64,000 nucleotides of DNA from Macrostomum hystrix (taxonomy: Eukaryota > Platyhelminthes > Macrostomidae), in assembly GCA_950097015.1 (NCBI GenBank), contig CATNEN010000006.1, forward strand, positions 248,001 to 312,000, given 5' to 3'. The position numbers and the translations under genes were made by a program. Position 1 is the first letter of the stretch. Each line of letters starts with the position of its first letter. Positions 1-10,709 of the stretch are shown piece after piece. The notes under the pieces were generated by a model. The model had not been told where the DNA came from. It made no database searches and saw nothing but the letters and a program-made list of their open reading frames with translations.

Positions 1-1408
1 CCTTGGCCATGCGCTTGAAGCCTTGTAAGTGACAAACTTGGTGTATTTGCAGGGCTTTAAATTGCGGTATTTTTGTATGAATTTATAAGAATTCTCCTCT
101 GCCTCAAGAACGGACGAATCGTGGCAGTTAATTCTACTGACGAGCTCAACAGGAGGGCTAATACTATGCTCTTTGGACACAAAGTAGCAAAGCTCCGTTG
201 TGTTGACATGGAAGGGAAACTGATGCGAGTAGCACTTGCAGTTTTCGTATACATACTGCTGCTTGGCCTCCACGACAGACTCGCGATCAGTCCTGGTATA
301 AGTGCGGCGCCGAATGCCGTCGGAGTCGCTGCCAAAACTGGTGACATATTTGATAGTCTGATGTGGCTCCGCGTAGCATTCGCGCTCGCCCGGCTGGTTT
401 AGCGTGACGTACTTTGTCTGATCAACATCTATCATTGCAGAATAGCCATTCTGAACATCATTGTAGATATTTGCTGCAACATAAATAGTGCGAATGGTAG
501 CTCGTATGTTGAACAACTCTAAGACTATGATAGGTTTTTTACTTACAGAGCATTGGATGATCGTAATGATTGTGCATCCAGATGCGAACGCCTTCGATAT
601 CGTAGCGGCCCCCTGAGAGGATCTGGTTGATTGTCCGCTCACCAGACGTAATAAACTCCTTCAGTGAGTACGGATGCGTCATTTCCTCAGCATCCAACTT
701 TCGTCTGATGTAGGACGCATTTTGCGAGTACACCGATTCATGAAAGTTGCTGTCGGTGTACAGAATCAGGTTCAAGCCAGTGTCCTCCATGTGTCCAGTG
801 CTAGCGAATCGGTATTGCGGTGACGGACTGAATGTGTAGCAGTTCCAATATCGATAGTTCTGAATGAGACTGAAGTTCTTTGGACCGCAGTGGATTCCGT
901 TGAACGAGCAGTGCACCAACATCATCTTGTCCATCATGCCAAGGTCTCGACTGTCGTCTGAGACCCAGAAAATTTGGAGGAATCGTTCAAATATCTCATT
1001 AAGTCTGCGATGATAATCGACTCGTGACTCATTGGCTCTTCTTTTTCGTTTTTCCGGCCACCACTTCTCGAAGAATCCAAAGCGACTTTCAAAGTGCTGA
1101 TGCAAGACCTCTTTGTAGTATTCCCCGAGTGTTTCCGACATTGGCTTGAGATTGCACAATGTGACATCGGGAAATTCGGCCTCAACTAAATCGTCGATGA
1201 GAATAGAGGTGACTGGAGTCTCCAAATAGTTGCGTACAGTCATGATGACGTGGAATAAGCAGGCGCCGGTTCCGGCGATGGTGAGCACAAACCAGAACAC
1301 TTTCCGACAGTAGTCAGTTGAATGGTACATGTGGCTAAGGCCGTGCATGGAGGACCTGTGTCCATATTCGTGAAAGTTTCTCACAATGCTGCGCCGATTC
1401 GGCGGCAT
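1..1408 (-). CDS. DEG/ENaC sodium channel subunit, paralogue 1 (3' part off window)
   Basis: Amiloride-sensitive/degenerin-type cation channel subunit of the plasma membrane. Two exons are visible: 547-1408 (ATG at 1408, donor GTAAGT at 546-541, phase 1) and 1-473 (acceptor TTGCAG), which continues past the window edge. Exon 1 encodes an N-terminal His-Gly motif (SMHGLSHMY), TM1 at about residues 36-60 (FWFVLTIAGTGACLFHVIM) and the post-TM1 motif FPDVTLCNLKP typical of the family. Exon 2 gives the cysteine-rich extracellular domain (ENCKCYSHQFPF, INCHD, LKPCKYTKF). TM2 and the C-terminus are not in the window. The downstream neighbour at 3870-6979 is a close tandem paralogue with the same intron phase. 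Family assignment is firm; ligand or gating stimulus cannot be told. Confidence 0.9.
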
Positions 1409-1482
1409 GGCTCACAAAGATACAGGGCAGGACTGGTGTAGTAGGAGTAGAGTAACACATCCATGAAGGCAGCTAGCTAGCG

Positions 1483-1490
1483 TTATATAC
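1483..1490 (-). promoter_or_regulatory. Possible TATA box for DEG/ENaC paralogue 1
   Basis: Read on the minus strand, GTATATAA lies about 75-80 bp upstream of the ATG at 1408, leaving room for a short 5' UTR. Position and sequence are the only support. A second TATAAAAG on the plus strand at about 1684 has no gene assigned to it. Confidence 0.3.
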
Positions 1491-2840
1491 AACTGCACGA
1501 CTGTCGGATTAACCAACAAGTGTCATTGCAGGGCAATGAGTTCTGGCAGAATGGGAAGAGCACCGGCTGGATCTGGCTGGCAGCAATTACCCCGATACTA
1601 GCTGGAGTTCCGCAGCGTCCATTTCCGGCCAAGCCCCACCATCCATCCGTCCGCACGCAACACTTGCAGAGCCGCGCCCCGCCCTATAAAAGACACGACG
1701 GATGAGAAGCCCTACAATCTGTTCGCTATCTGACGCAGCCCTCTTTTAGTGTTGAATGTTTGATCAAACGAAGCCCATCAAATCAATACTGAGTAAGGGA
1801 AATACAACGGAAATTTCAACCAATCGCAGGTCGTGATCTGTGTGACCTCGATCTGCTTTTAACGAGCTCTCGCAATCCAATTTTAAATCGAAATCGATAG
1901 GAGTTGCGCCAGTGTACAGTAAAAGCTAGCTTTTAGTCCCGTGGTTAAACTTAAACAGCTGCGGCTGTGCTACCTGCTACGAGGTAGGGCCTTAAGCTGA
2001 TTTTGGTATCTTTCAGTACAAACTCTTTCGTGCATCCGATCTTTAAATTACCAAATCGGTTAATTTCAAAATAATTGTGACACAGCAGTCAAGGATTCTT
2101 TGGAAGGAGTCTGAAAAAGCTTGGAAGTATCTTCCACTTCTACCTGAAATTGCATTGCTGTACATTTCGCTTACTTGGTTTATTTAACTTGCAGCGTTTG
2201 CAGCGAATGAGTGGAGAAACCTGGCAGTTACACAAAGGCAGTTAGGAACGGATTTTTGCAAAACCATGCCAGGACTTGTACGTGCGCTGCGCACGGGTCA
2301 GCGATAGTTACTATGGGAAGCAAACTGGTAGCCAATTATCTATCCGAGCTAGTTCCAAAGTGAATGCACTTTCGACAGGGGGGCGGGCACTTTGAATGCC
2401 TATTGCAATGCACTTCTGTGGCAAGCATTTGATAAGCATTTGATAATCTAAATCTATAGCATTTGATAACTATATGATAGTGTAATATTTGTAACGAATG
2501 GATTAATAGGCATAATTTTGATTTTAATGAATTGGCCTTTTAAGTGTACCATTTCATGAAGGCTTAGATGCCACTTGCATTTTCTTATCTATCCTGTTGC
2601 TAAGTCGCATATTTTTCGATAGTTACTAGACAATGATGTATTATTGGCTGTAAGCTCACATTATATTATTTTTGCTCGCTTCAACGGTCTATGAACAAGA
2701 GGTGCCCAAAATCATGCAATGCCGGTAGAGAGTGCACCAATGATTTTGACCGTTTGCACAGTCGCTCATTGCCATTCTCTACTGCATCCTTGTAGCATGA
2801 TTGTTTGATTGACTCTACCGCTGGGTTTGCAATCTGTTAA
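1491..2840. other. Non-coding stretch upstream of DEG/ENaC paralogue 1
   Basis: No coding exon is convincing here. The stretch lies between the start of paralogue 1 and the 32-bp minisatellite. It is A/T-rich from about 2400 onward. I see no recognisable RNA gene. Confidence 0.5.
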
Positions 2841-2841
2841 T

Positions 2842-3176
2842 ATGGACTTCTATAGCTAGGATCTATAGCAATATAGCTGGATACTAGCTAGGATCTATAG
2901 AAATATAGCTGGATACTAGCTAGGATCTATAGAAATATTGCTGGATACTAGCTAGGATCTATAGAAATATTGCTGGATACTAGCTAGGATCTATAGAAAT
3001 ATTGCTGGATACTAGCTAGGATCTATAGAAATATTGCTGGATACTAGCTAGGATCTATAGAAATATTGCTGGATACTAGCTAGGATCTATAGAAATATAG
3101 CTGGATACTAGCTAGGATCTATAGAAATATAGCTGGATACTAGCTAGGATCTATAGAAATATAGCTGGATACTAGC
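2842..3176 (+). repeat. Minisatellite, 32-bp unit, about 10 copies
   Basis: Tandem copies of a 32-bp unit beginning ATACTAGCTAGGATCTATAG recur with exact spacing (for example 2881 and 2913). The middle copies carry ATATTGCTGG where the outer copies carry ATATAGCTGG, so variants are grouped in blocks, as expected from local amplification. The array is intergenic between the two DEG/ENaC genes. Confidence 0.95.
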
Positions 3177-3574
3177 GAAAGAGGTCAATGTCTAGCACGC
3201 TCAGTAACGCAGAGATGATAATGTCTATGGCGAAACATTTGATTCCACGTCATGCATGACTGGTGCGCGCAGGGTAAAAAGGAATTCTGATTCAGGAACG
3301 TCAACTCGTGCGTCAATGGCAAAAAGCACTCTGAAAAGCGAATGTCCCAGGACTTTTTGTTAAAGCTTAAGCCTCTAATTTTTTTCTTTTCGCGTCCGTG
3401 TATTTTTAGTTGCTACAGATGCACTTTTCATCTATGGGAACACGATGCCCTCGTAAGTGTTTCATATTCTTTCTAACAACAAACCGCGAGTCGTATTAAT
3501 GCACGATGGATTTCTACCCTGACCAAGCTGATCGAGCTCGCGCCAAGTTCCCTGAGTATCCCTGAGATATTCAT

Positions 3575-3800
3575 GTGGGGCGCAGTTGCGAAGAGAGGGC
3601 TTGTGGGTGCAATGTTTCGCGCAACTTACGCTCTTGAGGGCCAACCTCCAAAGCACAGTGAGAGTGTACACTGCCTGACGATGAGAAAGTCAGGGCAGAT
3701 GTACACACCTGTGTGAGTGCGAGTCTGTTCACGGTACCTGTTTGTGTGTGTGCTCCGGAGTCAGCGAAATGTGCAGAATTGCCTCCCTCTTGCAAATATA
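3575..3800 (+). mobile_element. SINE B fragment (tRNA head lost)
   Basis: Matches the body shared by the SINE B copies at 4409, 43911 and 56410 (+) and 17815, 28672 and 41691 (-): GGGGCGCAG, GAGGGCCAACCTCCAA, GATGAGAAAGTCAGGGCAGA, then CAGAATTGCCTCC. The tRNA-like A-box head is missing or decayed. It lies just 3' of the DEG/ENaC paralogue 2 stop. Confidence 0.75.
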
Positions 3801-3869
3801 CAATTTTTTCTTTTTTTGGGCGACTGTCCAAACGACGGAAACAAAATTTCTGACTATTGAGTATGTCAC

Positions 3870-6800
3870 TTAGGTAAAAGAGGGCTGCTCTCTGATCTGA
3901 ACGGGTCCGGGAGCCCGCCTCATCGTCTCCTCTTCCATCATGCGGCTGAGCAGCTGCTCCATGTGGTGCTGCATGCCGCCGCTGTTTGGCAGGCTTTCTT
4001 GATCTCCGCCCGAGTGTGACGGCCTGTTGTCTCTGCTGAATGCCATGAGGTAGAATAGCTCGATAAACTCAAAGAATGTGAGCAGACTCATGCCAACCCA
4101 CAGGCCGAAGATGCCGCCAATCTGAAGGACGAATAAAGAGACTGGTTTGCCACGCTTTTCTACTGTCCTAATAGTGCAGCAGAAAGGCGTCTGCGATATT
4201 GAACATCTCTTAAATATATTAAATATGGAGCTCTGAATGTGGAATCCTTACAGAGACACAAAGCCTCACTTTCCAGAACAATTTCGACTGACTGGCTGTC
4301 CCACTTTTACAAAATATTGATAGGCCCTACCCCTCGTAATGCGCTACCTGAAAAAACACTTTAAAAAATATACTTTTCAGTAGATTTTTTAGTGTTTGTT
4401 TCATTTTTTGGGCGCAGCTGCAGAGAAGGCTTGGATGTCTTTCGTACAATTTACGTCCTTGAGGGCCAATCTCCAAGGCACAGTGAAAGTGTACACTGCC
4501 TGACGATGAGAAAGTCAGGGCAGATGTCTGCGTTCAGTATCCGTGTGCGTATGTGCTCAGAAGTCAGCAAAATTGGCAGAATTTCCTCCTCGCTGGCCGC
4601 AGATATAGTGTCACTTCAACTTCGTGGCAACGGCGTTTAATTAATTGCCCCGTAACAATGGGGTCGATAGAAATTTTAACCAATCATGCTCATTGGAAGC
4701 CAGAGTTGACCTTCTGAAAAACGAATCTGATAAAATAATCATAAAGTTTATTCGCCTTCATAGCCACATCAACAATTCCACTGCTAACTGAAACTAGTAA
4801 TCAGAATTTAGTTCTTGTTGAACATACCTCAGACAAGGCCTCTGGCCATTCGTAGCTGAACTTCTCCTCATAAGTGGCAGCTGCTGGTGAAGTCAGCCGA
4901 ATAATCACCTGCAGGACATTATATGCCATTTTCTCTTTGTCTAGACACCAGAAATCGTCTATTTTTTCCGTGACATCAATATTATTATGACAATCCTGAT
5001 TGAGCAGCCTACTCAGCGCCAGCTCTTCGTGGCTCAGGATCGTCTTGTTCACCAGAGCGGAGACAGCTTCATTGGTGAAGTTGAAAATGTGATGCACGTG
5101 AGCGTCACCCTTGCCAATGAACTCTTGTCCGCTTTGCATTTTCGGAATGAGAAACTCGTTGACGAAATCGATGTGCTCGTCACTCCGCGGCCAGGAGCTG
5201 ATAGTCTTGAACGTGGTGAACTTCCTGTACTCGCATGGCTTGTACTTTCGGAAATCCCGGATGAAGCTGTAGGAGTTCTCCTCTGCAATTCGCAGGTACT
5301 CGTCATGACAGGTGATGCGGTCCAGCAGGTCCTTGCTCGGCTGCCTTCTCAGGTGCAGTGGCACGTAGTAGCAGAGCTGAGTCAGGTTCACGTGGAACGG
5401 GAAGTGGTGCGTGTAGCAGCGGCAGTTTTCGAACACAAACAGCTGCTTGGCTTCCACGGCGTATTCCCGGTCATTTTTGGTGTATTTTCGCTTCCGCTCA
5501 GTGCCAGGTTTGTGGCCGAAGCTAGTGGTGTACTCAATAATCTCCTGAGGATCAGTTGAGCATTCCCTCTCGCCGGGTTGATTCAGTGTCATGTACTTCA
5601 TTTGATCAACCTGAATCATTGCCGACTTGCCATTCTGGACGTCGTTATAGATTGAGGCTGCAATTTATGATTTTGTTTGATCTGTAAGAAGGCTACTGTA
5701 CTTTTCCTCCGGCGTTTACCTCACAGAATCCATGTGGTTTGCCCTCCGTTGTTTCCCCTCCGATATTTCCCCTCCGACATTTCCCCTCCGACGTATCCCC
5801 TCTTGGATTTCCCCTCGAATACTTCCCCTGCGTCTCAAAGGAAATATTAAATAGATTAATATTGGCCATGGCAGAGCTGGAATTTCGCACAAAATTAATT
5901 TCTATAAAGTATCCGTCGCTTTTTCTGCCCTATCTGATTTTGATTTTGATTTCGGGCACAACGGCCACTTCTTCAACTAAATTCAGGTGAGATACTTCCA
6001 GACGACATTGACTTAGGTATCAGTGATAACTCATAATTTCATCCCAATCCGTTAAGGAAAATCCGGAAACGGAAAATAGTACGAGTTATAAAGTGACAGC
6101 ATAATCCAACTGCTACTTACATATCATCGGGTGGTCGACTCTCATGTGCAGCCATATTCGAATGCCCTCAATGTCGTATCGGCCGCCGGAAAGAATTCTG
6201 TTAAACGTCCGCCCGCCAGAGGTAATGTACTCTTTCAGAGAATAGGGCCGTGTCATCTCCTCCTCGTCAAATTTTTTCCTACTATAGGATGCCATTTGCT
6301 CGAAGATGGACTCGTGGAAGTTGCTGTCCGTGTACAGGATCAAATTCAGGCCGGTGTCCTCCATGTGTCCGCTGCTGGCAAACTGAAACTCAGGCGACGG
6401 GCTGAATGTGTAACAGTTCCAGTAGCGATAGCTCTGCACGAGGCTGAAGTTCTTATGCCCGCACGGTATTCCATTGAACGAGCAGTGAAGCAGCATCACT
6501 TTGTCCATCATGCCAAGGTCACGGCTATCGTCGGTGACCCAAAAAATCTGCAGATACCGCTCGAAAATCTTCTTTAATCGTCTGTGATATTCAACTCGGG
6601 ACTCATTTGATTGCCTCTTTCTTTCATTCGGCCACCACTGTTCAAAGAAGCCCCAGTTATCCTCGAAGTGCTGATGCACAACATCCTTGTAGTATTCGCC
6701 AAGAGATTCTGACATTGGTTTCAGGTTGCACAAGGTGACGTCTGGGAATTCCGCCATGGTTGAGTCGTCAATGAGTATAGACGTGACGGGGGTCTCCAGG

Positions 6801-6979
6801 TAATTGCGCACAGTCATGATAATATGGAAGAAGCAGGCGCATGTTCCAGCAATAGTTAGCACTAGCCAGAAGGCCTTACGGCAGAGGTCTCCGCTTTGAT
6901 ACATGTGACCCAGACCGTGCATTGAAGTCCTGTGGCCATACTCGTGGAAGTTTCTGATAACACTGCGAACTGTAGGCAT
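3870..6979 (-). CDS. DEG/ENaC sodium channel subunit, paralogue 2 (complete)
   Basis: Complete degenerin/ENaC-family channel subunit of about 646 residues, within the usual family length. Exons: 6121-6979 (ATG 6979; donor GTAAGT, phase 1), 4828-5657 (acceptor TTGCAG; donor GTATGT, phase 0), 3870-4121 (acceptor CTTCAG; stop 3870). Exon 1 has the His-Gly motif (SMHGLGHMY), TM1 and FPDVTLCNLKP. Exon 2 carries the cysteine-rich ectodomain (ENCRCYTHHFPF, ITCHD, YKPCEYRKF). Exon 3 encodes the pore-forming TM2 (IGGIFGLWVGMSLLTFFEF), where GLWVGMS occupies the selectivity-filter position (usually G/S-x-S). It shares exon structure and most of its sequence with the truncated gene upstream of position 1409, so the two arose by tandem duplication. 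Intron 2 contains a SINE B fragment. Confidence 0.92.
4404..4625 (+). mobile_element. SINE B fragment in DEG/ENaC paralogue 2 intron 2
   Basis: Same body as other SINE B copies: GGGCGCAGCTGCAGAGAAGG, CCTTGAGGGCCAATCTCCAA, GATGAGAAAGTCAGGGCAGA, then a degraded tail. It lies antisense to the host gene, between the exon ends at 4121 and 4828. The tRNA-like head is absent. Confidence 0.75.
5745..5838 (+). repeat. Short degenerate CCCCTCC-rich tandem repeat in intron
   Basis: About six imperfect copies of a roughly 15-bp motif (TTTCCCCTCCGA and variants) lie in intron 1 of DEG/ENaC paralogue 2. The open frames across it are a by-product of the repeat. Confidence 0.6.
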
Positions 6980-7914
6980 TTTTTCATTGAAAGTCTCCGG
7001 CTATGAAAATCCCTCTGCTTTGGCGAGATTAAGTACCTTGATTATCTCTTTCTAGATGGGGGTCATGACCACTGAACGGTTACCTACGATAAAATGGGAA
7101 GTCAATAATTCAGTTTTTGTTGACAATGGTCGTTCTTTTTTAAGAAAATTATTGCGCCAATTAAACAAAGGCAAACTGCGCAGCTGTGCCCCAGTTCGCA
7201 AATATAGCTCTCTGCCGTCCGAATCGGGCTTTAAGTATTTTTGCGCCTCCGTGAAAGATTGGCAGCATCGACCCGAACCCATTCATCGTCTTCCCTATCC
7301 CCAATCTGTTTCTGCATGCGTGACCCTCTCTGTTTCGCAATGTTCAGCCCCAGGACACAAATCGCTGATTCACACGAGTGAAACTCCCGTGGGCTGCGCC
7401 AAAGGAACCGAAGCCAAGCTGTACATTCGAATTCGCTCCTGGCCGCTAGGCATCGGTAATCGTGGCATCACGCAGCATGGCTGACATTATGCCGCTTACT
7501 GCAGCTCTCCCCTCAGTTGACTGTGGATCGGTTAGGCCATTTTTATTTACCTCTTTCTTCAGTTACTTAATGTAAACTGGTTATTTAAATAGATATTGGT
7601 TGAAATGCGCCGCGTTCAAAGGCTGGAGGAATACGGCCTGAACTTGGAAGGATGGGTTTTCATTTCCAACGAACTTGAATTTAAATTGTGATTTGACTCG
7701 CATGCCTCAGCTTCGTGTCAAAAGTGGACAGCAATAGATCCACTTAGACCCACAAAATCCCAATTTTTTCCCATTTATCCCCCAGGGTACAATGGTAAGG
7801 ACTGGCGTGAGATCTCCCTGTGGTCCTAGTCGACTAGATCGACCATGCAGCCACTGATTTCAGCCGGTTTGGTTCGAGGATCCATTCTAGAGCCTAAGTT
7901 GACATCCTCTACCC

Positions 7915-8315
7915 CAGGGGTCGGCAAACTCCGGCCCGCGGGCCAGATGCGGCCCTCGAAGCTCCCAAATCCGGCCCATTGCCCCTTCTGACATCTACAG
8001 TGTCCTGTTTCATCTCTCGTGTCTAATCTCTCCTGTGTCTCATCTCTCCCGTGTCTAATCTCTCCTGTGTCTCATCGCTCTCGTGTCTAATCTCTCCCGT
8101 GTCTTATCTCTCCCGTGTCTCATCTCTCCCGTGTCTAATCTCTCCCCTGTCTTATCTCTCCCGTGTCTAATCTCTCCCGTGTCTCATCTCTCCCGTGTCT
8201 CATCTCTCCCGTGTCTCATCTCTCTCCTATCTCATATTTATACATTCAATGCGGCCCGCTGCCGTCTTTTAGGTTCTCTCTTTGGCCCGCCAGCAAATAA
8301 GTTTGCCTACCCCTG
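7915..8315 (+). mobile_element. Non-autonomous hAT transposon with 8-bp target duplication
   Basis: A 401-bp element bounded by terminal inverted repeats CAGGGGTCGGCAAAC (left) and GTTTGCCTACCCCTG (right), flanked on both sides by the identical 8-mer CTCTACCC (7907-7914 and 8316-8323). An 8-bp duplication plus CAGGG-type ends is the hAT superfamily signature. GGCCCGC/GCGGCCC blocks lie inside each end. No transposase is encoded. The middle (about 8010-8235) is a tandem array of the 16-bp unit GTCTCATCTCTCCCGT. A truncated relative sits at 34118-34303. Confidence 0.93.
8010..8235 (+). repeat. 16-bp minisatellite inside the hAT element
   Basis: About 14 copies of GTCTCATCTCTCCCGT with frequent TCTAATC and TCTTATC variants. 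The unit is the same as in the 1.9-kb array at 45575-47455. Confidence 0.9.
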
Positions 8316-8494
8316 CTCTACCCCCAGCTATCCATGCGCTGAAATTTGACCTACCGATCTCTCAATCTGGAAGCTCCGCTTGAAACTAAAGGATTCTACA
8401 TAGACAAAGGTATGAAATCGCTGATATTAGCATTGAATGAAGAGCTGTTTGAGCTGCAGACCAGAAAGTAAATATACTCCAAGGCTAGGACTGG

Positions 8495-8538
8495 CTGACT
8501 AGGCTAGGCTAGGCTAGGCTAGACTAGGCAAGGCTAGG
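8495..8538 (+). repeat. Pentanucleotide repeat (GGCTA)n
   Basis: Short run of GGCTA units with two interruptions in intergenic sequence. Confidence 0.85.
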
Positions 8539-9033
8539 AGCAGCATGCATGCGATCTATTAAATTCCAACGAATCCCATTGTCACTCCTACAATGCCGCA
8601 GAAGATTTGCATTTCTGCTTTTCAAATAAACCCTTTGTGAAGCTTATTTCACTAGAGAGTTTGCTGAAAAAATTATAAACTGAAGACTTTGTATATGCGG
8701 CATGCATGTGTTGTGTTCTCTTACTCTATAGCATTTGCTTAGCTCGAGACGATGTGTGTGGCCAAGAATCTGAGCACTTTCTTAGAAACATCAACGACAC
8801 CGAATTCTTACACAGGCTTAGTAAAGTCCATTTTAAAGAACGATTATATTTTTAGGACAATAATATTCTTAGCATATTAGATTGTTAGCATCGCTTGATG
8901 ATTGAATATTCAGACCAGGACCTATAACTATCAGGGGAGCGGCGGAAGCACTTAGGGTCTGTAAATAGCTGGTTGTTGGGGAGGTCAGTCAGGACAGAGC
9001 GGACTCTCAGCTCTCTCAGCAGATCCTCCAGCT

Positions 9034-9455
9034 TCACTCGCGCTCAATGGCAGCCCCGCCAGGCCGGAAGGCCTTGACCTCCTGGGCCTCCTGCACCAGG
9101 GCGCAGAATGAGCAGAAGAACCAAAGCAGCAAGTCGCCGCAGCAGCTGCCGTCGATTCCCTGCTTCTCACGGATTTTGCCGCGGATGAACGGGCCCAGAC
9201 AGATGGCGAAACCGAGGCAGAAGCCAAGGCCGCACAGCACGCAGCTCTGCCCGACGGCCTCGGCGTTCTTGCCGAAAGTGTAGCACGGAATGAAGTACGT
9301 AATCACGCACAGGCCTGACATTGCGATTGTATAAAATCGAAAGTTTATGAGGAAGAGATTCTATAGACACTACTAAAGAGACTTTGTAAACGTTGAACTG
9401 GAAACTTACAGCAGTCATCGAAGCATCCACACAGGCCATGCTGAAAATCCGGCAT
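9034..9455 (-). CDS. PLAC8/cornifelin-family cysteine-rich protein
   Basis: Small PLAC8-domain protein of 108 residues, close to the 110-115 of cornifelin-type members. Exon 1 is 9410-9455 (ATG at 9455, donor GTAAGT, phase 1) and exon 2 is 9034-9314 (acceptor GTCAG, stop TGA). The N-terminus HGLCGCFDDC leads into the cysteine clusters CCLCVITYFIPCYTFG and SCVLCGLGFCLGF, followed by REKQGIDGSCCGDLLLWFF and CSFCALVQEAQEVK, which are the hallmark PLAC8 blocks. Family members are membrane-associated or cytoplasmic cysteine-rich proteins of varied, poorly defined role. The ATG is chosen because it starts directly before the GLC-CF-DC motif. Confidence 0.9.
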
Positions 9456-10709
9456 AGTGTTCTACTCTGCGCTCTCCCTGAGTTACTATCGAAATTTTGT
9501 AGCGACAGCTGGCTACTCTAATGAAGTTCCTCTCTAGTTGCTCTCGGGCTGTGAGAAGCTGTGAGAATATCTGGTCCAGCCGACCCACGCTCTGTTTAAT
9601 AACTGGGCGACGCCCCGCACCCACCCGCCCCGCATCTGATGTGTGCGCAATTGTGTGCGAAGGGCAAACTCACGCCATGTTAGCATGGCAACCTGGGGAA
9701 AACAAGGCCATTTCAGCCTCTCTCTGCCGCACCCCCCTGACTCACATTAGAATTGTGCGGTCTCGAGTTGACAACCTCGAATTGCACTGTGGAGATAGGA
9801 TGCTTCACAGTGTCGAGTTAACGAATAGTAGTTTGTACACAACGCATGATACAGGAGATGGAGTCGGTATGAATTTAATATATAAAAATGTAATCAAATC
9901 GCTAATTGCTAGAATGGACAATTTTTGCAAAGTTGCGAATTCGTAAAGACATTGAAAATACTGTATTTGAATTCGAATTTGCGAATTATACTATCTTCGC
10001 TGTGTAATTTGGTGTTGTAAAACTATGACGTTGTGAAATTTCGGGTTTATAAAGTTTCCCTGATGCGACTATGTGAGATTTTAGGTTTGTGAAAGCACCA
10101 AGATTCAGAGAAGGCTGTCGCCTTTATTGTCTCATGCAAGCTACATCATCCTCTGTTGACGCCATAGAAAATGCCATAGACAAGACTTGATTTGTTTAAG
10201 GGAGGTGAAAGCTTCCCAGCTTTCTACGAAATCTATTCAATTATAAATAACCGCATGTGTGTATATGTATTTCGTTTGCTGTAAAATAACAAAAAACTTC
10301 TGCAGGCACAAGAGACAAGCGAAAATGGGCAGAGAGAAGCAGAAAAAAAACTGGGTGCTTTGGTATGTTTAAATTGGGACGAAAACCAAGGACCAAACAT
10401 CGGAGTTTCCAAGTAGCTAACTCAATATAGTGACTTTTATGAGTTCTAATTACAGGTTGCATTCTTTACAGGTCTTCACTCTCCACTCTAAAAAATAACA
10501 CCTTATATATACTTCATAGGGCTAAAACTGGCCTTTCGGATGCACAATTAGCCATCAAATTTCTTGCATACTTTTTAATCAGTCAATAATTTCCTCTGCA
10601 CACTACTTTGAGTAGCCACAAACTGTTCCCAACTTGTAAATAGCTTTGAGGGGTAGAGACGAACGAGGGCGTCACGTGACGGAGAGGTTGGGGCGGACGT
10701 CGGTCAGAG

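Noticed and set aside
4987-5559. 190-codon plus-strand frame inside the DEG/ENaC exon
   Set aside because: Shadow of the real minus-strand exon, which has clear family motifs.
7056-7484. 142-codon plus-strand frame upstream of DEG/ENaC paralogue 2
   Set aside because: No domain and no codon-composition change against the flanks; it overlaps another unsupported frame on the other strand.
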